A stretch of DNA of 64,000 nucleotides from Gemmatimonadota bacterium (GTDB lineage Bacteria; Gemmatimonadota; Gemmatimonadetes; Longimicrobiales; Gaopeijiaceae): assembly GCA_022560615.1 (NCBI GenBank), contig JADFSR010000012.1, forward strand, positions 1-64,000, in the 5' to 3' direction. The notes below the pieces were generated by a model. That model worked only from the letters and a program-made list of their open reading frames with translations. It was not told the DNA's origin and did not search any database. The translations under genes were made by a program, and so were the position numbers. Positions 1 to 7,638 of this stretch are shown one piece after another. Position 1 is the stretch's first letter, and every line of letters begins with the position of its first letter.

Positions 1-271
1 AGCTGCTGGCCCCACACCGCTCGTACGCCCAGATATGGCCGTCGATCGGGTCGATGTCGATCCCGGCGGTCGAGCCCCACTCCCTTCCTTCGGGGAGATC
101 CCCCCAGTTCGCCAGCACGGTCGGATTCGGGTTCGGCAGTCCCTCACCGGTGATCGTGTTGCCCGCCGCCATGGCCATCGCGGCCGGCGTCCCGGACTCG
201 CTGGCGCACCCGGCGAGTAGGGCGGCACCGCAGGCCAAAAACGTGGACATCAGGACTCGTGACGATGACAT
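1..271 (-). CDS. Lipoprotein, N-terminal part of a probable beta-propeller (NHL-like) protein, cut by window edge
   Basis: Reading the minus strand from an ATG at 271 gives an open frame that runs off the left edge. It starts with a signal peptide and a lipobox (LLAGC, cysteine near residue 22), so the product should be a lipoprotein at a membrane. The mature part contains NWGDLPEGREWGST, GIDIDPIDGHIWAYERCG, the style of first blade seen in NHL or six-bladed beta-propeller proteins of this kind of genome. Only about 90 residues are visible, so the catalytic or binding role cannot be stated. The gene is divergent from the DUF819 gene, with about 190 bases between them. The lipoprotein call is solid; the propeller call is inference. 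Confidence 0.65.
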   Translation of the reverse strand, partial: MSSSRVLMSTFLACGAALLAGCASESGTPAAMAMAAGNTITGEGLPNPNPTVLANWGDLPEGREWGSTAGIDIDPIDGHIWAYERCGASS

Positions 272-462
272 GGTATCTCCCCCAGCGAAGCAGCCGTTGT
301 GTGAGGTCGTGCTCTCGATGATAGCCTGCTACGTGGCTCGGCGCGAAAAGGATGTCACCCCCGGCGCCTCCTTTCTGCCGGCCGTCTGACCCGTACATTG
401 TGGCGGCTCTCCTCCCGGCGGGCCGACCCGTGCCCGCAAATTCACAGACCTGAGACGCCTCG

Positions 463-1713
463 ATGGAGACCGCCCAGCCGTTGGTGACGAACGACGCCGT
501 GGTCCTGGGCATGCTCGCGCTGATCCTCGGCTTCGTCTTCTACACGGAGAGCAGCGAGCACCTGTTCTGGAAGAAGTTCTACACGTACGTGCCGGGCCTG
601 CTTCTCTGTTACTTCCTCCCCTCGCTGCTCAACACCTTCAACGTGGTGGACGCGGAGCAGTCTCGTCTCTACTTCGTGTCGTCCAGGTATCTGCTGCCCA
701 CGTGCCTCGTGCTGCTGACGTTGTCCGTCGACCTCCAGGCCATCATGCGCCTGGGCTACAAGGCCGTACTCATGTTCTTCACGGGCACCATCGGCATCAT
801 GGTGGGCGGACCGTTGGCGCTGATGATCGTGGGGATGGTGAGCCCGGAGACCGTGGGTGGCTCCGGCCCAGACGCGGTGTGGAGAGGCCTCGCCACCGTG
901 GCTGGGAGCTGGATCGGGGGCGGCGCCAACCAGACGGCGATGAAGGAAGTCTTCGAAGTGAGCGATGCCCTCTTCTCGCAGATGGTCGCGGTCGACGTCA
1001 TTTGGGCCAACGTGTGGATGGCGATCCTGCTTTTCCTCGCGGGCCGTGCGGCGGTTCTCGACGAGCGCATGGGCGCCGACACGACCGCGCTCGAGGAGCT
1101 ACGGCGCCGGGTGGAGGCGTTCCGCGACGAGCATGCCCGGGTCCTAACGCTGACCGACCTCATGCTCATCTTGGCCGTCGGCTTCGGCGTCACCGGCTTC
1201 GCCCATCTGGCCGGTTCCTTCATCGCCGAGTGGATCGCGGCCAACGCCCCCGTGCTGGAGCGGATGAGCCTCACGAGCACGTTCTTTTGGCTCGTGGTCA
1301 TCGCTACCACGATCGGGATAGGGCTGTCGTTTACGAAGGTCAAGAACCTCGAGGGTGCCGGCGCGTCCCGTGTGGGTACCGCCATGCTCTACGTGCTCGT
1401 CGCCACGATCGGCATGGGCATGGACATTATGGCGGTGTTCACCAACCCCGGGCTCTTCGCCATAGGCGGCATCTGGATCGCCTTCCACGCGGTTCTGATG
1501 CTGATCATGGCGCGGGTCCTCAGGGTTCCGACTTTCTACATGGCGGTGGCGAGCCAGGCCAACGTCGGTGGCGCTGCCTCAGCACCCGTGGTCGCCTCGG
1601 CGTTCCACCCCAGCCTGGCACCAGTGGGCGTGCTGCTGGCAGTGCTCGGGTACGGGATCGGCACCTACGCGGCCTGGATCTGTGGGCTGGTGATGCAGGC
1701 CATTGCGACCTGA
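463..1713 (+). CDS. DUF819 family integral membrane protein
   Basis: The 416-residue product is hydrophobic throughout, with about ten predicted membrane segments and no signal peptide. It matches the DUF819 (YjcL-like) family in layout: an N-terminal block of helices, a Gly-rich stretch (SWIGGGANQTAMKE, about residues 149-162), a charged cytoplasmic loop with a short coiled coil (LEELRRRVEAFRDEHAR), and a second block ending in ASQANVGGAASAPVVAS. That last motif is characteristic of the family, whose substrate is not established; a transporter-like role is inferred. The start at 463 places the first helix directly after a short polar leader. The next gene begins inside the last codons, which suggests co-transcription. 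Confidence 0.8.
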   Translation: METAQPLVTNDAVVLGMLALILGFVFYTESSEHLFWKKFYTYVPGLLLCYFLPSLLNTFNVVDAEQSRLYFVSSRYLLPTCLVLLTLSVDLQAIMRLGYKAVLMFFTGTIGIMVGGPLALMIVGMVSPETVGGSGPDAVWRGLATVAGSWIGGGANQTAMKEVFEVSDALFSQMVAVDVIWANVWMAILLFLAGRAAVLDERMGADTTALEELRRRVEAFRDEHARVLTLTDLMLILAVGFGVTGFAHLAGSFIAEWIAANAPVLERMSLTSTFFWLVVIATTIGIGLSFTKVKNLEGAGASRVGTAMLYVLVATIGMGMDIMAVFTNPGLFAIGGIWIAFHAVLMLIMARVLRVPTFYMAVASQANVGGAASAPVVASAFHPSLAPVGVLLAVLGYGIGTYAAWICGLVMQAIAT

Positions 1714-4474
1714 CCGCGTTGGGGAGCACGCGTGTGCTCTGTTGGCCGGCCTCCTGGCGTTGGCCGCGCCGGTGATCTCTGCCCAGCAGGTCGGCGATCA
1801 GCGATCAGGGGTGGCGCCCGCGCGGGACTCCGTCGCCGGCTACCGTCACGAGCTGGCGCCGACGGCGACCGCGACTCGGGTGGTCGGGGCGATCACGATC
1901 GATGGGCTTCTCGACGATGCGATCTGGCAGCAGGTGGCACCGATTTCGGACTTGCTTCAGACCGCCCCGCTCGAGGGCCAGCCCGCGACGGAACGGACCG
2001 AGGTGCGATTCGTCTACGACGACGACGCCATCTACGTGGGTGCCCGCCTCCATGATCGGAGTCCGGTCACGTCCCGCCTCGCACGTCGGGATTCCCGCCT
2101 CGGGGACTCCGATTCGTTCGTCCTCCTCCTGGACAGTTATCACGATCACGAGACCGCCTACCGCTTCTGGACGAATCCGTCGGGCGTCAAGGGAGATGCG
2201 ATCGTCACCGGCAATCGCAGGGGAGGGGGCGACTCGTCGTGGGATCCCGTGTGGGACCTCGCGACCGCGGTCACGGACTCGGGGTGGGTGGTGGAGATGC
2301 GGATCCCCTTCAGCCAGCTCCGATTCGATCGGGAGGATCAGCAGGTCTGGGGAATCCAGGTCGAGCGGAACATCCAGCGCAACCAGGAGAACGCCACCTT
2401 CCCGTTCACGCCCAGGCTGGAACGCGCCGGAGTCTCTCGCTTCGCGCACCTGAACGGTATGGCGGGGATCGAGCCCGGGCGGCGGCTCGAGCTCCTTCCG
2501 TATGCCGTAGCTCGGGGGGAGTACTTGCAGCTCGACGCCCCTGCCGGTGTGGCTTTCGGCAATCCCTACCGAAGCGGAGCGGATCACTTCGCAGGCGCTG
2601 GTGTCGATCTCAAGTACCGCATCGCCTCGAACGTCACGCTCGACGCAGCGGTCAATCCGGACTTCGGCCAGGTGGAGGCGGATCCATCGGTCATCAACCT
2701 CACCGCCTTCGAGACGCGATTCAGTGAGCGGCGCCCGTTCTTCGTCGAGGGCGCGGACATCTTCAGCTTCGGCGAAGGGGGTCCCGTCGGCAGCGTCGGA
2801 CGACCGCCGCAAATTCTCTACTCGCGGCGGATCGGAAGATCACCCAGGGGCTCCGTTCCCTCGGAAGCCGTCTTTTCCGATGTGCCGACAGCTACGACGA
2901 TCCTGGGAGCAGCCAAAATTACGGGCCGCGTCGGGGACGGCTGGTCCCTGGGCGTTTTGGAGGCGGTGACCGCCGGCGAGACCGCATCGTACCTCGATGC
3001 GAACCGGGAAGCCGGCGAGCTCGCGGTCGAGCCGGCCGCCAATCACTTCGTGGCACGCTTGCGACGTCAGATCCGTGGAGGTGCGACCCGATTCGGCGTG
3101 ATCGGGACCGCCGTAAACCGCGACGTGCGGGGAACGACGTTGGCGAGCAAGCTGCACTCGTCCGCGTACTCCGGTGGCTTCGACTTCGCTCACGAGACGA
3201 CCGACCGGATGTGGATGTTCAGCGGCCTGGTGGCCGGGAGCCATGTGGCGGGAACCGCGGACGCGATCGTACGCACGCAAAGGTCCTCGGCGCGGTACTT
3301 CCAGAGGCCGGATGCGGACCACGTAGAGGTGAACCCGTCCGCGACATCGCTGAAGGGATTGTACGTGATGGGCTTCATCGGCAAGCAGGCCGGCTCGTTC
3401 ACGATGAGAAACGGCGTGGCGTTCGTGAGCCCCGGTTTCGAAGCCAACGACCTCGGCTTTCAATCCCACGCAGACCGTGTGCTCTTCGATACCCACTATC
3501 AATACAACCAGGTGGAGCCGGGCCGGATCCTTCGCTCGTGGAACGCGAGCATGAGCCCGGACGCGGTGTGGAATTCCGCGGGAGACCGTGTCTTCGCCAA
3601 CGTCAACGCCATGCTCAATCTCACGTTCCTGAACTATTGGCGCACGTCGTTCAGAGTCCAGGTCGATCCGTGGACGGATGATGATCGGCTACTCAGGGGC
3701 GGTCCCATGGCCCGCTCGCCTGGGAGCTTTTCAGGAAGGCTGAACCTGAATTCGGACAGCAGGCGGGCTGCGGTGGCTCGAGCCACCTACAGTTGGGGCT
3801 CCGATGATGCGGGAGGCTGGAATCGCCGCGTACAGCTCAACCTGAGCGCGCGGATCAGGGAGACCCTCCAGATCAGCTTCGGCCCGTCCTACTCCCGGTC
3901 CTACTCGACCGCCCAGTACGTCACGCGCATCGATGATCCGCTCGCCGGCGCCACCTTTGGGAGCCGGTACGTGTTCGCTGACCTGGACCGGACCACGCTC
4001 TCACTCGAGACGCGCGTGAACGCCACGTTCTCGCCGACCTTGTCGCTGCAGTTGTATGTGGAGCCGTTTGCATCGGCGGGCGACTACGGGTTCCTGAAGG
4101 AATTCAGCGCGCCCGGGACCTTCGACTTCCTCGAGTACGGCACGGATGTGGGTACCGTAACCCAAGACGCGGACGGAAACTCCAGTATCGACCCCGATGG
4201 GGACGGACCCGCCGGAAGCTTCAAGGTGTCGAACCGCGACTTCAACTACCGGAGCCTTCTCGGCAACGCGGTGCTCCGGTGGGAATGGAGGCCGGGCTCC
4301 ACGCTCTTCCTCGTCTGGCAGCAGAGGCGGGTCAATTCGGTTATCGGTCAGGGACCCGCCGGAGCCAACCGGTGGGTGGGCACTTTCGACCTGGGCCGGG
4401 ACGCCGGAGACCTATTCAGCGTCCCAGCCGACAATATCCTGATGATCAAAGTGAACTACTGGCTGAATCCATGA
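1703..4474 (+). CDS. DUF5916 protein with N-terminal CBM9-like domain; secreted/outer-membrane
   Basis: The 923-residue product begins with a signal peptide (ALLAGLLALAAPVISAQQ). A carbohydrate-binding family 9-like domain follows (about residues 50-240; IDGLLDDAIWQQ, DDDAIYVGARLHD, WDLATAVTDSGWVVEMRIPF). The long C-terminal part is rich in beta strands with alternating aromatic residues and ends in NYWLNP, as expected of a DUF5916 outer-membrane barrel. FFVEGADIFSFG is a typical DUF5916 signature. The family is common in Bacteroidota, Gemmatimonadota and Acidobacteriota and its function is unknown. The start is a TTG overlapping the end of the DUF819 gene by 11 bases; a start a few codons downstream is possible. 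Its last codon overlaps the next gene (ATGA), so the three genes probably form one operon. Confidence 0.8.
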   Translation: MRPDRVGEHACALLAGLLALAAPVISAQQVGDQRSGVAPARDSVAGYRHELAPTATATRVVGAITIDGLLDDAIWQQVAPISDLLQTAPLEGQPATERTEVRFVYDDDAIYVGARLHDRSPVTSRLARRDSRLGDSDSFVLLLDSYHDHETAYRFWTNPSGVKGDAIVTGNRRGGGDSSWDPVWDLATAVTDSGWVVEMRIPFSQLRFDREDQQVWGIQVERNIQRNQENATFPFTPRLERAGVSRFAHLNGMAGIEPGRRLELLPYAVARGEYLQLDAPAGVAFGNPYRSGADHFAGAGVDLKYRIASNVTLDAAVNPDFGQVEADPSVINLTAFETRFSERRPFFVEGADIFSFGEGGPVGSVGRPPQILYSRRIGRSPRGSVPSEAVFSDVPTATTILGAAKITGRVGDGWSLGVLEAVTAGETASYLDANREAGELAVEPAANHFVARLRRQIRGGATRFGVIGTAVNRDVRGTTLASKLHSSAYSGGFDFAHETTDRMWMFSGLVAGSHVAGTADAIVRTQRSSARYFQRPDADHVEVNPSATSLKGLYVMGFIGKQAGSFTMRNGVAFVSPGFEANDLGFQSHADRVLFDTHYQYNQVEPGRILRSWNASMSPDAVWNSAGDRVFANVNAMLNLTFLNYWRTSFRVQVDPWTDDDRLLRGGPMARSPGSFSGRLNLNSDSRRAAVARATYSWGSDDAGGWNRRVQLNLSARIRETLQISFGPSYSRSYSTAQYVTRIDDPLAGATFGSRYVFADLDRTTLSLETRVNATFSPTLSLQLYVEPFASAGDYGFLKEFSAPGTFDFLEYGTDVGTVTQDADGNSSIDPDGDGPAGSFKVSNRDFNYRSLLGNAVLRWEWRPGSTLFLVWQQRRVNSVIGQGPAGANRWVGTFDLGRDAGDLFSVPADNILMIKVNYWLNP

Positions 4475-4968
4475 GCGCAACACAGAGCTACACAGCCGAG
4501 GACATCTGGAACGCGCTGGGAAGGGAGCCGATCGTATCCGAATGGCTCGATGTCGAGCAGAAGACGATCGATCAGTTCGCGGACGCCACCCGGGACTGGA
4601 ACTGGCTGCACATCGATCCGGAGAGGGCTACCCTGGAGGGGCCGGCTGATGGTACGATCGCGCATGGCTTCTGGACGATCTCGATGCTCAGCCACTTCAT
4701 GCGATCGACCCCGGCCTGGCAGTATCCCGACGGCGTGCAATACGTCCTCAACTACGGCTTGGATCGCGTGCGCCTGATGGCACCGGTTCCCGTGGGGGGG
4801 CGTATCCGCGACCGAATGCAGGTCGTGAAAGTGCGGGGCGCGGGCGAGAACCGCTTCGTGATCAAGACGCGGCACACGATCGAAGTCGAGGGCGAGAAGA
4901 AGCCCGCGATGGTCGCCGAGTCACTCGGGATGCTCGTGTACCCGTCCCAGGACGACACCCCCGCGTGA
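4471..4968 (+). CDS. MaoC/NodN-type (R)-hydratase
   Basis: This 165-residue protein fits a single hot-dog domain of the MaoC dehydratase family, which hydrates enoyl-CoA or related thioesters. The family motif is visible at about residues 45-70: DWNWLHIDPERA followed by GTIAHGFWTISML, with the catalytic Asp/His pair. The NodN-like subgroup shares this spacing. The ATG at 4471 overlaps the TGA of the DUF5916 gene by four bases, which implies translational coupling and fixes the start, although the frame stays open further upstream. There is no signal peptide, so it is cytoplasmic. Its coupling to an outer-membrane protein gives no clear pathway; substrate unknown. Confidence 0.85.
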   Translation: MSATQSYTAEDIWNALGREPIVSEWLDVEQKTIDQFADATRDWNWLHIDPERATLEGPADGTIAHGFWTISMLSHFMRSTPAWQYPDGVQYVLNYGLDRVRLMAPVPVGGRIRDRMQVVKVRGAGENRFVIKTRHTIEVEGEKKPAMVAESLGMLVYPSQDDTPA

Positions 4969-5017
4969 CTCGGGGTTACTCACGAACCCCGTCTTCCGAG
5001 GATCCCTCCGGGCTACC

Positions 5018-5398
5018 TGCCTTCACCATCCAGCATCGCGTCGGCGATTTGAACGTGGTGCACCTTTCGTTGGCCAGTAACGGCGTGACATCTCCGACCT
5101 TTGCGTTCCTCGTCGATTCACTCGACTTCGTCGACACAGCGCCCGCTTCGCCCCGGCCCGCCTCACGTACGACGTTGAGACCAACCCTTACGCGGACCTC
5201 TGGTACAATCGCTTTGAAGGGCGGCAGATCTTCGATTACGTCATGGTTCGTCCGCCGCCTGGCTTCGAGCTCGATGTTACCTCGGGACGCCTGGTTCTCA
5301 CCGGTGACGACGCGCTCTCGGACCACTTCGGTGTGTTCACCGAGCTGAGCATCTCCAAGGTGGACGCGGTGGACGCTCCCGGCTCTGGAGCCGGTTGA
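5018..5398 (+). pseudogene. Remnant of an endonuclease/exonuclease/phosphatase family protein
   Basis: Two frames carry consecutive pieces of one protein. In the first (about 5030-5145) the reading RVGDLNVVHLSL and DSLDFVDTAP resembles the GDxN core and following helix of the endonuclease/exonuclease/phosphatase fold. A one-base shift around 5150 leads to a second frame with LTYDVETNPYADLWYNRF, FDYVMVRPP and DDALSDHFGVFTELSI, ending at the TGA at 5396-5398. The SDHFGV motif is the C-terminal catalytic His signature, as in the sphingomyelinase-like branch. The N-terminal half is missing and there is no start codon. I read it as a 5'-truncated, frameshifted pseudogene; the family call rests on the C-terminal motif. 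Confidence 0.7.
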
Positions 5399-5401
5399 AG
5401 C

Positions 5402-6541
5402 ATGGCGCTCGCTTCCTGGTGGGATGCCCTCGCGTTCTTCGCGTTCATCGCGCTCGTCGTCGGCGTCTCCCTCTACCAGGGCCGCAAGGAAGAGACCTCC
5501 GAGGACTACTTCCTCGCTGGCCGGAATCTGACCTGGTGGCTGATCCCATCGCGTCGAACATCTCGACTGAGCACTTCGTCGGAATGGCAGGCTCCGGGTT
5601 CGGCGTGTCCGGGCTCGCCGTGGCGAGCTACGAGTGGATTGCCGCGGCCTCACTCGTAGTCGTCGGTCTCTGGCTGCTGCCGAGGTATCTGGAGCTCGGC
5701 ATCTACACGATGCCCGAGTTCCTCGAGCATCGCTTCGGTGTCGCCGCACGCACGCTCATGGCGGTCTACATGATGCTGGCGTACGTGGGCGTCACGATGG
5801 CCGCAGTGCCGTACAGCGGTGCGCTGGGGCTCGCGACGATCTATCGACCTCGACCTGGTGCTCGGCATCTGGCTGATCGGTCTGCTCGCGGGGGCGTACA
5901 CGATCTACGGCGGACTCAAGGCGGTGGTGTGGTCGGACCTCATCCAGGGCGCAGCGCTCCTGGTGGGCGGTAACGGTGGTGATGGTCCTCGGATTCGAGC
6001 GAGTCGGCGGGGTTCGTGCATTCCTGGATACGAACGCTGACAAGCTGCACACGATATTGCCGGCGGATCATCCCGAGATCCCCTGGACCGCGCTCCTGCT
6101 CGGAATCTGGATCCCCAACATGTTCTATTGGGGCGGCAACCAGTTCATCACCCAGCGGACGCTTGGGGCGCGCGCGCTTCGGGCCGGACAGCGCGGGATC
6201 ATGTTCGCGGCGCTGTTCGGTGCGGTCATGAGCAGCCTCGACTCGATGTTGAACTCCGCGTCCACGATTTTCACTATGGACCTATACAGGCGGCGGTTCC
6301 GACCGGATGCGGATGCCCAGCACTATGTACGAGTGGGTCGCATCGCCACCGGGGTACTCGTGATCGCTGCGTGCTTGCTCGGTGGGCCGGTCTACGGCGT
6401 CTTGCTTTGGGCGCTCCGAGAGAGGCGCCATTTCGGTTCGAGCGGAAGAGCGACATCGGCCTCACACCCGACCCGTGGGCGCGTCCGTTGGGGATCGGTG
6501 TACTCCTCGCAACGGTGGCGCTCTACGTGGTCTTCCGTTGA
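5402..6541 (+). pseudogene. Decayed sodium:solute symporter (SSS family)
   Basis: The start is intact (ATG at 5402) and gives SSS-family sequence, including SEDYFLAGRNLTWWLIP. The family signal then hops between frames: ASNISTEHFVGMAGSGFG and LELGIYTMPEFLEHRFG (about 5555-5840), LVLGIWLIGLLAGAYTIYG (about 5855-5970), then IPNMFYWGGNQFITQR and SSLDSMLNSASTIFTMDLYR (5976-6420), and a last piece ending LLATVALYVVFR at 6541. At least four frame changes are needed. Two internal stretches normally present are absent: the block before the SSLDS motif and most of the C-terminal helices. The total is well short of the usual 500-600 residues. A live gene would be a Na+/sugar or Na+/solute importer; this copy cannot encode one. 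Confidence 0.85.
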
Positions 6542-6614
6542 ACGTGGTGAAGGCGGCGGCCGGAGCTGCCGTAACCTAGGCAGGTGACCACGACTACCTG
6601 AGACACGGACGACC

Positions 6615-7616
6615 TTGTACAAGACCTGCATGTTCTGCAATCGGCCTCTCGGCACCAACGAGGTCATCGAGACGTTTCCGGTCGGACGCCGGCTGGCGTT
6701 CGACGCCGCGCAGGGCCGGCTGTGGGTCGTGTGCCGGAAGTGTGAGCGCTGGAACCTCTCGCCGTTGGAGGAACGCTGGGAGGCGGTGGAGATGTGTGAG
6801 AAGATCTTCCGCGATACCCGCGTCCGCGTGTCCACCGAAAACGTAGGTCTCGCGAAGCACCACGAGGGGCTGGAGCTCGTGCGAATCGGTGCGCCGATGC
6901 GGCCCGAGTTCGCGGCCTGGCGGTACGGCGACCAGTTCGGGCGCCGACGAAAACGGCAGATCCTGTACGGAGTCGGCGCTGCCGTCGTGATCGGCGGCGT
7001 CGTGATCGGCGGCGTCGTGACGGGGGCGATCTCCGGTGCGGTGCTCGCGCAGAGCGGCAACTTATGGAACGTATGGGCGAACGGGCGCACTCTGGTGAAG
7101 CACCGTAGGCCGAACGGAGAGCTTCTCAAGCTCAAGCGGATGGACCTGCTCGGCACGCGAGTTCGTGCCGCAGACGACGACCTCGGCTTCAAGGTCGAGG
7201 TGCGGAAAGGCAAGCAAAAAGAGTGGTTCAGGGGAGAAGAAGCCCGCCGTATCGTGGGAGCGATTCTGCCCAAGTTGAACGCCATGGGCGGCAAGCCGGA
7301 AACAGTGCAAGACGCCGTGGACGAGATCGAATCGCACGGACACCCCACCGACTTCCTGGCCGACCTCGTCGACCGCGACCAATTCCGCGACAAGAAGGGC
7401 GTCCCGGGCTACATCAACAAGATGCCGAAGCCGACGAAGCTCGCACTCGAGATGGCACTGCACGAGGAGCAGGAGCGCCGAGCGCTGGAGGGCGAGCTAT
7501 GGCGCCTCGAGAGGGCGTGGAAGGAGGCGGAGGAGATCGCCGCGATTTCCGACAACCTGCTGCTCCCGAAAGGCGTGGAGGAATTCGTCGAGTCGCAGAA
7601 ACGTGAGGGAGGCTAG
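6615..7616 (+). CDS. Zinc-ribbon membrane protein of unknown function
   Basis: The 333-residue product has two CxxC pairs (C5/C8 and C40/C43) that should form a zinc ribbon, an amphipathic middle, and one membrane segment at about residues 115-145 built from repeated GGVVIGGVV units. A charged C-terminal half follows and ends in a predicted coiled coil (LALEMALHEEQERRALEGEL onward). The start is inferred to be the TTG at 6615, because the first ATG (6630) would remove C5 and break the first pair. I do not recognise a named family. The protein is likely anchored in the inner membrane with both ends cytoplasmic. It stands alone between a pseudogene and a convergent peptidase gene. Confidence 0.7.
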   Translation: MYKTCMFCNRPLGTNEVIETFPVGRRLAFDAAQGRLWVVCRKCERWNLSPLEERWEAVEMCEKIFRDTRVRVSTENVGLAKHHEGLELVRIGAPMRPEFAAWRYGDQFGRRRKRQILYGVGAAVVIGGVVIGGVVTGAISGAVLAQSGNLWNVWANGRTLVKHRRPNGELLKLKRMDLLGTRVRAADDDLGFKVEVRKGKQKEWFRGEEARRIVGAILPKLNAMGGKPETVQDAVDEIESHGHPTDFLADLVDRDQFRDKKGVPGYINKMPKPTKLALEMALHEEQERRALEGELWRLERAWKEAEEIAAISDNLLLPKGVEEFVESQKREGG

Positions 7617-7638
7617 GGCCGCGCGGACGTTCACGTAG

